DNA of 55,970 nt from Clostridia bacterium. Lineage in GTDB: Bacteria; Bacillota; Clostridia; Peptostreptococcales; Anaerovoracaceae. This document shows positions 43,001-55,000 of the stretch, piece after piece. Every line of letters starts with the position of its first letter. Positions within the stretch are counted from its first letter, which is position 1. The notes under the pieces are model-generated. The model searched no databases, was not told the DNA's origin, and worked only from the letters and a program-made list of their open reading frames with translations. The position numbers and the translations under genes were made by a program. The stretch lies in NCBI GenBank assembly GCA_024403185.1, contig JAKSSG010000006.1, positions 1-55,970 on the forward strand, written 5' to 3'.

Positions 43001-46000
43001 CGTAAACCCTGACAACTACGCCATCAGCCTGGAATACGGAACACTTAAGGTAACAAAGGTTCAGAAGCCGATCGTAATTACCGCAGCATCACAGGAAAAG
43101 ATGTATGACGGAGAGCCTCTGACAAACGGCGGTTTCACTTATACACAGGGCGTTCTCAGAAGCGGTGATGTACTTTCAGCGGAAGTAAAGGGTGAAATTA
43201 CAGACGCCGGCAGCACAAGCAATGTAGTAACATCATATAAGGTAATGAGAGGAAACCTTGATGTGACAAAGTGCTACACATTCGGCGATTCCGTAACGGG
43301 AACTCTGAAGGTAAGCAAGAGAAATGTAACCCTCACATCAGCAACAGCAAGCAAGGACTATGACGGTTCGGCACTGACAGATGACACCGTAACAGTAACA
43401 GGTGACGGATTCGTTAAGGGCCAGGGTCTGTTTGCAAAGGATGAGGGCGCAACATATGCGGTAACCGGCAGCCAGACAATTGCCGGCACAAGCAAGAATA
43501 CATTCAGCTATGCACTGAATGAAAATACAAAGGCAGGAAACTACAACATTACAAAGGTTGAAGGCAGTCTTACTGTAAATCCGATCGGAACACCGATTAC
43601 GGTTACGGCCAGATCCGACAGCAAGATCTATGATGGAACTGCACTTACAAACGGCAGATTCAGCTTCACGAAGGGAGTTCTCCTTGAAGGTGATGAGCTT
43701 ACAGCAGTAGTGACAGGCTCACAGACAGATGCCGGTTCATCGGATAATGTTGTTGAATCCTACAGGGTAATGAGAGGAAAGACTGATGTTACAGGATGCT
43801 ACAGCTTTACAGATTCCGTAAAGGGTACTCTGGAAGTAACAAAGAGATCAGTAACACTCACTTCAGGTTCAGACAGCAAGACATATGACGGAACTGCACT
43901 GACAAAGAATGAAGTTACCGTTTCAGGTGACGGATTCGCTGAGGGCGAAGGCTATACTGCAGATGTAACAGGAAGCCAGACCGAAGTCGGATCAAGTGCA
44001 AATGCATTTGAATATGCTCTAAATGAAGGAACAAGTGCAGACAACTATGAAATCACCAAGGCAGAAGGAACGCTGGCCGTTTCAGAACTTGGCGGAGTTG
44101 TAGTACAGATCAGAGAAAACAGCGACATCAAGGTATACAACGGTCAGGAACAGAAGGTTGAAGGCTACACGGTAGAATCAATCAGTGACCCTAAGTATAA
44201 GGAGAAGGACTTCTCATTTACCGGAGAAGCAGGACATAAGGTAGCCAAGGGAACAGACAAGGGCGAATACGACATGGGCCTTGTTCCTGAAGACTTTACA
44301 AACAACAACAAAAACTTCAAGGACGTTGAATTCCAGATCATCGATGGCCAGCTGACGATTACACAGGTTGAAGCGGTTCTGCAGATTAAGGCAGGAAGCG
44401 CTTACAAGATGTATGACGGAACAGAACTCACATGCTCCGACTGGACATGCACAAACAAGAGCGCACTGGCATCAGGCGATGAACTCAAGGTAACAACCGA
44501 GGGAACAATTACTAACTTTGGTGACACTGTAAACACAGTCAAGTCATACAAGGTAATGAGAGGAACAACTGATGTTACGGCAAACTACAGGTTCGCTGAA
44601 TCAGTTGACGGCGCTCTCGCAATCACAAAGAGAAACGTAACTCTCACATCAGCCGATGACAGCTGGAAGTATGACGGAAATGCGCACTTCAATAATGAAG
44701 TAGCCGCAGGAGGAGACGGATTTGTTGGAGAAGAGGGAGCAACATACAGCAACTTCCCTTCAATAACAGAAGTCGGAACAGTGGCAAACAGCTTCGATTA
44801 CACTCTGAAGGGTAATACGAATGCGGCCAACTACAGCATTTCAAAGACAGCCGGAACTCTGGAAATCAAGCCGGCAGAAAACGTTACTGTTCACATTACA
44901 GGAAATGTTGACACCGTAACATATAACGGAAGCGAACAGGAAGTAACAGGATACAGCTGGACTTCAACAAGCAGACTGGTAACTGAAGACGACTTTACAT
45001 TTAACGGAACTGCAGTTGCCAGAGGAACAGATGCGGGAACATATGACATGAACCTGACAGCTGAAATGTTCTCAAGCAGCACAAACAAGTTCAAGAGCAT
45101 TACATTCCAGATTGTAAGGGATGGAAAGCTGACCATCACTCCTGTTGAAACTGCAATCACAATTAAAGCAAAGAGCGGAAGCAAGATGTATGACGGCTCT
45201 GCACTTACGGCAGGTTATGAATACAATGAGAGTGCTCTGGTTAACGGAGATGTTCTGACAGCAGAAGTAAGCGGATCACAGACAAATGTGGGCAAGTCAG
45301 ACAACGTTGTTACTTCATATGTTGTCAAGCGCGGCGAAAAAGACGTAACGGCAAACTACAGGTTCAACACTTCAGTAAAGGGTGAACTGGAAGTTACAAA
45401 GAGAAGCGTTTCGCTCACATCTGCAACAGACAGCAAGACATACGATGGAACTGCACTTAAGAACCACAAGGTAACTGTAGGCGGCGACGGCTTTGCTGAA
45501 GGAGAAGGATTCACAAAGCATGTAACAGGAAGCATTACCGAAGTCGGAAGTACAGCAAATGCTTTCACTTACAGCCTCAACAATGGAACTCTTGAAGAAA
45601 ACTACATCATCACAAAGGCAGAAGGAACTCTGACCGTTACACCTGTAACAACAAAGCTGGTTATTACAGCCGGAAGTGCAGGCAAGATGTATGACGGAAC
45701 AGAGCTTACCTGCGATACAATCACTTACACTGAAAATGTTCTGGCAAAGGGAGATACTGTTCAGGCAACAGTTTCCGGCGGTCAGACTGCTGCAGGCACA
45801 TCAGCCAACACCATTGCTGATTACAAGATTATGAACGGAACAACTGATGTTACAAAGAACTACAGCAACATCAGCACAGTTGACGGAACACTCTCAGTAT
45901 CAAAGAGAAACGTAACCATTACATCAGCATCCCAGACATGGGAGTACGATGGTGAAGAACACTCAAACAGTGAAGCAACAGTAAGCGGTGACGGATTTGT

Positions 46001-49000
46001 AGAAGGTGAAGCGGACAATGCCAGAGGTACAGGTACAATTACCGAACTGGGATCCGCAGACAATACAATCGCTTACGATACTCATAAGGGCTTCAATGCA
46101 AACAACTACATCATTACAGAAACACCGGGAACTCTCAACGTAATTGAAGATTCCAATGAAGTAGTTGTAACCATTACAGGCCATAAGGGAGCATACGAAT
46201 ACGACGGAACTGCAAAGACTGTTGAAGGATACGAAGTATCCATCAGCAAGCCTTCATACAAGGCTTCATACATCAAGTTCAGCGGCACTGACAAAATCAC
46301 AAAGAAAAATGCCGGAACTTATGCAATGGGTCTGAAGGCTGAGGACTTCAGCAACAGCAACAAGGGCTTCAAAAACGTTAGATTCGTTGTAACAGACGGT
46401 GAACTGGAAATTACTCCTGTTTCAACAAACATCGTAATTACTGCAGAATCAGCCAGCAAGAAGTATGACGGAACGGCTCTTGAAAAGAACGATTTCACAT
46501 ACACTGAAGGCGTTCTCGTAAACGGAGATACTCTTACTGCAGTTGTTGAAGGTTCACAGACAGACGCAGGAACAAGCGCCAATGTTGTAACATCATATGC
46601 AGTAATGAACGGTGACAGGGACGTTACCGGAAACTACACATTCGGCGATTCCGTTGACGGAACACTGACAGTAACAAAGAGAGCTGTAACACTCACATCA
46701 GCCACAAAGGCATGGACATATGACAGAGAAGAGCATTCAGAGCCTGTTGTAAGAGCAACCGGCGACGGATGGGCTGACGGCGAAGGTGCAGATTATAACG
46801 TAACAGGAAGCATCAGGAATGTAGGAGAAAAGCCAAACGCATTTACTTACACTCTTAACGACGGAACTCTTGCAGACAACTACATCATCACAATGGATGA
46901 AGGAACTCTGAAGATCAATCCTGTTGCAGGCAAGGTAACTGTAACAATTACAGGAAACAGAGGTACAGCTGTATATAACGGAACCGAACAGGAAGTTACG
47001 GGATACAGCATCGAATCGGACAATGAACTGTACACTGCTGCAGACTTCAGCTTCACAGGCACTGCCAGAGCTGCGGGACTTGATGTGGGAATCTACAGCA
47101 TGAGCATGAATCCGTCCGACTTCGTGAACACAAATACAAACTTCTCAGAGGTAGAGTTTACAGTAGTAAACGGAACACTTGAAATAACTCCGATTGAAAA
47201 GGAAATCGTTGTCAAGGCAAGATCGGCCCAGAAGGAATACGACGGCTCAGCACTTGTAAACAGCGGATTCACATTTACAGATGATGTTCTCATCGGAGAC
47301 GATATTCTCACTGCAGTTGTAACCGGCTCGATTACAAATGCAGGTTCAGCAATCAACACAGTTGAAAGCTACAAGGTAATGCGTGGCAAGACTGATGTAA
47401 CAGGAAACTACACCTTCGGCAAGTCCGTAAACGGAACACTTACCGTAACACCGAGACCTGTTACCATCAAGTCACAGAACGGCGAAAAGACATATGACGG
47501 AACAGCGCTCAGAAAGGAAGCCTTCGATGTTACAGAGGGAAGCCTGGTAAGCGGTGAGACATTCATCGGTTCAGCATATGCAGAGAGAACTGAAGTGGGT
47601 ACTTCAGCCAACACATTCACTGTTGCCGCAGGTGCAAACACAAGCCTGGACAACTACAGCATTACAAAGCAGAACGGCGAACTGAATGTAACAAAGAAGG
47701 GCGACGTTGTTGTAACCATTACAGGTAATTCCGATACGGTTACATATAACGGCAGCGAACAGAGTGTAGACGGTTACACATGGACTGCAAGCTGCAATAC
47801 GGCTGACAGAACACTCTACAGCGAAAGCGACTTCACATTTAACGGCACAGCAGTTGCCAGTGGAACAGATGCCGGAAACTACATGATGAATCTGAAGGAA
47901 TCAGACTTCGCAAATGTAAATCCGAACTTTGAAAATGTTAAGTTCGTAATTAACGACGGTAAACTTACCATTAACCCTGTTTCAGAAGAAATAGAAGTTG
48001 TCATTAGTGAACACAGTGATACAAGGGCATACACAGGATCCCTGCAGAGCGTAACGGGATACGACATTGAACTGCCTAAGGATTCACTCTATACAAGAGC
48101 TGACTTCAGCAAGCCTGCACAGGATTCACCTAAGGCTACGGCAAGCGGAACATTGGCAGGCAAGTACCCTATGGGACTTAAGGCAACTGATTTCAGCAAC
48201 ACAAGCAGGAACTTCACAAATGTCAAGTTCAGAATCGTTGACGGCGAGCTGACAATTACTCCGGCTGACATCTCAATCGAGATAAAGGCTGCTTCAGAAA
48301 GCAGAAAGTATAACGGACAGCCGCTGACAAACGACGGATGGAGCTACACTGATAATTCAGGAAGCCTCATTGAAGGAGATACCATTGACGTATCTGTTTC
48401 AGGAACGGTAACAAATGCCGGCAAGACAAACAATGTACCGACAGTTGTAATCAAGCGCAACGGCGTTGATGTAACCGGATCATACAAGTCAGTCAAGGGA
48501 ATCAAGGGCGAGCTGGAAGTTACAAAGAGAGATGTTACTCTCACATCGGCAACAGCCAGCAAGACATATGACGGCAAGGCTCTTGAAAACCACAACGTTA
48601 CAGTTGGCGGAGACGGATTCGCAGGCAACGAGGGAGCAAGCTTCAGCGGATTCCAGTCAATCACAGATCCTGGAAGCATCAGAAACGTATTTAGCTACCA
48701 GCTTTCAGGCGGTGCTGTTGCGGACAACTACAACATCACAAAGACTGAAGGAACCCTGACAGTAAACAGAATCAACACTCCTATTTCCATCAAGGCGGAT
48801 TCAGCCAGCAAGACATATGACGGCACAGAGCTGACAAAGGGAACATATACATACACAGAAAATGTTCTGGTAGCAGGAGATGTTCTGACAGCTACAGTTG
48901 AAGGATCAATCAAGGATGCCGGCACCGCAGCAAACAACGTAACATCATACAGGGTAATGCGTGGCACGACCGATGTTACTGACAACTATACATTTGCTGC

Positions 49001-52000
49001 TTCAGTACCTGGCGAACTGAAGATAACAAAGAGAAATGTAACTCTCACATCCGCAACGGATGGATGGACATACGACGGAAACGTTCACTCAGCTGAGCGC
49101 GTTGCAGTAAGCGGTGACGGATTCGCCGGAAACGAAGGCGCTTCATATTCCGAATTCACTACAATCAAGAAGGCCGGAACAGTTGATAACGAATTCAAGT
49201 ATGAACTGAACAGAGGAACAGATGCGGACAACTACCAGATTACAGTTGTAAAGGGCAAGCTGTCAGTTGCAAAGAAGAACCAGGTTGTTGTAAACATCAC
49301 AGGACATACTGCTACTGTTCCGTATAACGGACAGACGCAGTCAGTAACGGGATACGATGTATCGATTACCGATCCTCTCTATTCAGAAGCATCATTCAGA
49401 TTCAAGGGTAACGCTACGGCAAGCGGACTTGATGTGGACACTTATGCAATGGGTCTGAAGGCTGCGGACTTTGAAAACACAGATGAAGACTTCGACAATG
49501 TAATATTCAACGTTAAGGACGGCAGTCTGGTAATTACACCGGTTTCAACACCGATAGTTGTAACAGCAGCAAGCCAGTCAAGAATGTACAACGGCGAAGC
49601 ACTTGAAAACGATGGCTTCACATACACTCAGAATGTTCTGAAGAGCGGAGACACTGTTGAGGCTACAGTAACGGGAAGCATCACAGATGCAGGCAGCACT
49701 GTCAACAAGGTAAGCGGCGTCAAGGTAACACGTGACGGCAAGGATGTAAGCGGAAACTACATCTTCGGAGAAAATGTTGACGGAACTCTGATAGTTACAA
49801 AGAGAACTGTAGTCCTGACATCCGGAAACGGCAGCAAGACATTTGACGGAACACCTCTTACAAATGAAGATGTTGCAGTATCGGAAGACGGATTCATCGA
49901 TGGCGAAGGCTTCACAGCAGATGTTACAGGAACACGTACAGAAGTCGGAACATGTGACAATGAATTCACATATGAACTGAATGAAGGTACAAAGGCAGTA
50001 AACTACAATATCACTACTGCACTCGGAACTCTTGAAGTAACACCTGTTACAGAAAAGGTTACCGTAACAATTACCGAAAACAGCGGTGAGTTCACATATG
50101 ACGGAACTCTCAGAACTGTTAAGGGATATACCTTCAGTGCAGACAACAGACTGTACCTTGAAAAGTATGCATCCTTCTCAGGAAATGCAATCGTAAGCGG
50201 CACTTATGCCGGTACATATAACATGGAACTGAAGGCAAGCGACTTCAGAAATACAAGTCCTGCCTTTGCAGATGTAACATTCGTAATTGATGACGGACAG
50301 CTGAAGATCAATCCGATCAACAAGGAGATTCTGATTAAGGCCAGGAGCGATTCCAAGATGTATGACGGAACAGCTCTGAAGAACGCCGGATACGAAGTGA
50401 CGGAAAACAATGTTCTGGTTAACGGAGACAAGGTTGTTCCGGTAATCAGAGGATCACAGACTGACGCCGGAACATCGGACAATGTTGTATCAGGATACAG
50501 GATCATTAACGGTACAACTGATGTTACAGAATGCTACAGCGGTGTGAAGACTGAAAAGGGTACACTGGAAGTTACAAAGAGAAAGGTAACCCTCACATCA
50601 GCAGACGACACCAAGGTTTATGACGGAGAGGCTCTCGTTAACGGCAATGTAACTGTTGGCGGAGACGGCTTCATCGGAAACGAAGGAGCAGCATTCAATG
50701 TAAAGGGAAGTCAGACCGAGGTTGGTTCAAGTGCAAATGAATTCGGATACACTCTGAACGAAGGCACAAAGGCCGGAAACTACAGCATAAGCAAGACTGA
50801 GGGAACTCTGGAAGTAACTGCTCCTGGATCGGTAGTGGTTAAGATCAGGGAGAACAGCGGAAGCAAGGTTTACAACGGTCAGGAACAGTCTGTAACAGGC
50901 TACAGCATCGTTGGAATCGACAACCCTAGATACAAGGCTTCATACTTCACAGGACCTGCTCAGGATTCAGCTGCGGCAACAGCAAAGGGTACTGATGCCG
51001 GAACATACGACATGAACCTGAAGGCTTCAGACTTCAGGAACAATAACAGGAACTTTACAGATGTAACATTCCAGATTATCGACGGACAACTGGAGATTAC
51101 ACCTGTAGCAGATGAAGTAACTGTAACAATTACAGGCAACAGCAAGACCGATGAAACATACAACGGCGAGCTGCACAGTGTAAGCGGTTATGAAATCTCA
51201 ATTGACAATAATCTGTACAAGGCAGCGGATATCAGCAAGCCTGCACAGGATTCCGAAGCTGCAACAGCCAGCGGAGTCAAGGCGGATACATACACCATGA
51301 CGCTGAATGCCAGGGATTTTGCAAACATCAGCAAGAACTTTACAAATGTAAAATTCGTTGTAAAGCCTGGCAAGCTGGTAATCAATCCGTTTGAAGCAAA
51401 TGTAAAGATTACCGCTGATAACGCTACAAGAAAATACAATGGAAAGGCTCTTACAAAGGATTCATTCACAGTAAGCGGCAGCCTTGTGGAAGGTGACCAG
51501 ATTCTGGCTGAAAACGTGACAGTATCCGGATCACAGACAGATGTAGGCGAAGGCGTTAATACCGTAACAGCCTACAGAATTACAAGAGACGGTGTTGATG
51601 TAACCGCATCATACACAGGCGTTACAACAGCTACAGGAAAGCTGACTGTCAAGCCGAGAAAGGTAACTCTCACATCGGCAACAGACAGCAAGACATATGA
51701 CGGAACTGCACTTGTAAACAGCAACGTGACAGTTGGCGGTGACGGATTCGTTTCAGGTGAGGGTGCATCATACGATGTAACAGGTTCACAGCTTGATGTT
51801 GGTACAAGCGACAACGAATTCACATATGCTCTGAACGACGGAACAAAGGCCGACAACTATGAAATTGAAACAGTTGCAGGAACTCTGACAGTCGAAAGAG
51901 TAACTACACCGATAACAGTTACAGCTGCTTCGAAGAGCAAGATGTACGACGGAACTCCGCTGTTCGATGCCGGATTCTCATGGACAGAAGGAATTCTGGC

Positions 52001-55000
52001 CGAAGGCGATGTACTGACAGCAGTAGTCGAAGGAACGATTACAGATGCAGGAACAGTAAACAATGAAGTTCAGTCATACAAGGTAATGCGTGGAAATACC
52101 GATGTAACAGGAAACTACACATTCGGAACTTCAGTAAAGGGAACTCTGACAGTTGGACAGAGATCCGTAACTCTCACATCAGCAACAGACAGCAAGACAT
52201 ATGACGGTTCAGCACTGACCAATGACACTGTTACCGTATCAGGTGATGGATTCATCAAGGGTGAAGGCGCATCATATGAAGTAACAGGCAGTCAGCTGAA
52301 GAAGGGAACAAGCAGCAACACATTCGATTACACTCTGGATGGCAATACAAAGGCAGAAAACTACAGCATTACAAAGGTTGAAGGAACTCTGACAGTATCA
52401 GCTGATGACAGTGAAGTAATCGTAACAGTAACTGAACACGGCGGAGACTATGAATATGACGGTACAGAGAAGACCGTAACGGGATATGATGTATCCATTT
52501 CAAATCCTCTGTACAGCGACACATACTTCACATTCAGCGGAAATGCAAAGGTAAGCGGAACAGATGCAGGTTCATATGACATGCAGCTGACAGCAGCCAA
52601 CTTCAGGAACAACAGTGAAGAGTTTACAAATGTAACATTTGTAATCGTTGACAGACAGCTGACCATCAGAAAGAAGGTCATCAACATTACCGTAACCGCC
52701 GGCAGCGACAGCAAGAAATACGACGGCACAGCCCTGACAGTTGCGGAAAGCACAGTTGCAGGTGACTCACCGGCACCGGGACAGGAAATCAGGGTTACAA
52801 CATCAGGAACCATTACAGATGCGGGAACAGGAGATAACCTGGTCGACACCATCAGAGTAATGGACGGAAACAATGATGTGACCGGAAACTATGAGATCGT
52901 TGCGGAAAAGGTTAAGGGCACACTTACCATCGAAAAGAGAGATGTAACCATTACATCAGCAACAGACAGCAAGACATATGATGGCAGTGCGCTTACAAAG
53001 AATGAAGTTACCGTAACCGGCGACGGCTTCATCGAAGGTGAAGGATACACAACCGAATTTACAGGAACTCAGACAGAAGTCGGAACAAGTGACAACGAGT
53101 TCACATATGAACTCAAGGATGGCACAAAGGCCGGAAACTACAACATCGTTGTAGAAAAGGGCAAGCTGAGCGTAACACCTGTAAGAGAAAAGGTAACTGT
53201 AACAATCACAGAACACAGCGGAACGGCAACTTATGACGGAACTGTCAAGACTGTAACGGGATATGATTTCAGCGCTGACAATGAACTCTACAGGAAAGAC
53301 TATGTTGACTTCGGCGGATCAGCTTCCGTAAGCGGAACTCTGGCCGGAACATACGACATGGAACTTGCAGCTGAAGACTTTGCAAACAACAGCAGCAACT
53401 TCACAAATGTGGAATTCAGGATTGTTGACGGAACTCTTGAAATCAACCCGATCAGCAAGAAACTCGTAATCACTGCTGATTCGAACAAGAAGGTATATGA
53501 CGGACAGGCACTGACAGATGCAGGTTACACCTACACAGAAAATGTTCTTGTAAGCGGAGATGTACTGACAGCTACAGTTGAAGGAACAATCACAGATGTA
53601 GGTACTGCAGACAATGCAGTCAAGTCATACAAGGTAATGCGTGGCGAAACTGATGTTACAAAGTGCTACACAGGCATCAGGACATCAAAGGGTCAGCTGG
53701 AGGTAACTCCAAGACCTGTAACCATCAAGTCAGAAAGCGCTGCAAGACCATATGACAAGAAGCCTCTGAAGGCTGAAACTGTAAACGTAACAGGCGGTCT
53801 TGGTTTTGCAGAAGGTGAAGGATTTGAATACAGCAACTTCGCAAGCATCACCAATGTAGGTTCAACACCTAACACTTACGATTATGCGGCTGCCGAAGGA
53901 ACCAAGCTGAGCAACTACGACATTACAGCCGAAGAGGGCCTGCTGACGGTAACCAGAAAGGGCGATGTAATCGTAACAATCACCGGCCACAACAATGGCG
54001 ACGGCGATGCATATGACAGAAAGGCACATACTGTCAAGGGATACGACGTTTCAATCCAGGGCAGCGATGAATACACAGAAGCCGACTTCACATTCGATGG
54101 AAACAATGAAGTGACAAGAACTGATGCCGGAACAACTTCCATGGGCATGACAGAGAAGAACTTCAGCAACAACGATGAGGGCTTCGATGTAACATTCGTT
54201 GTATACGATGGATATGTGAAGGTTAACCCTATCACTGAAGAAACAGTAGTAACAATTACAGAACACAGCAAGACAGATGCTGTATATAACGGCAGAACTC
54301 AGACAATAAACGGATATGACATCAGCATTCCGGAAGGATCGCTGTACAGTGAAGATGACTTCACAAAGATCGGACAGAATCATGAGCATGCTACAGCAAG
54401 CGGAATGATTGCGGCAGCATATGACATGAACATCCTGAGTGATGACTTCACCAACAACAACACCAACTTCACAAATGTCAGGTTTGAGGTTGTTGACGGA
54501 CAGCTGGTAATAGCACCTGTTTCAGATGCAATTACAGTAAAGGCCAAGAGCGGCAAGAAGATCTATGACGGAACCGCACTGACAAATGACGGCTTCAGGA
54601 TTGAAGGAACTCTGGTTGACGGAGATATCCTGACAGCGGTTGTTGAAGGAACGCAGACTGACGTCGGTACCGGCGTAAACGAAGTGACTTCATACATCAT
54701 CAGGCACGGTGACATTGATGTAACTGATTCATATTCAGGAGTTACAACTGCAAACGGAAATCTGGAGATTACAGCCAGAGCCGTTACACTCACATCAGCA
54801 TCCGACAGCAAGGAATATGACGGAACTGCACTTACTGCAAAGAGCGTGAAGGCTGAGGGCTTCGTTGAAGGCGAAGGCGCAACATACGATGTAACAGGTT
54901 CACAGCTTGATGTGGGAGAAAGCAGCAATACATTCGAGTACACTCTTAACGGCAATACGAAGAAGGGCAACTACGAAATCACTGTAGTACCTGGTAATCT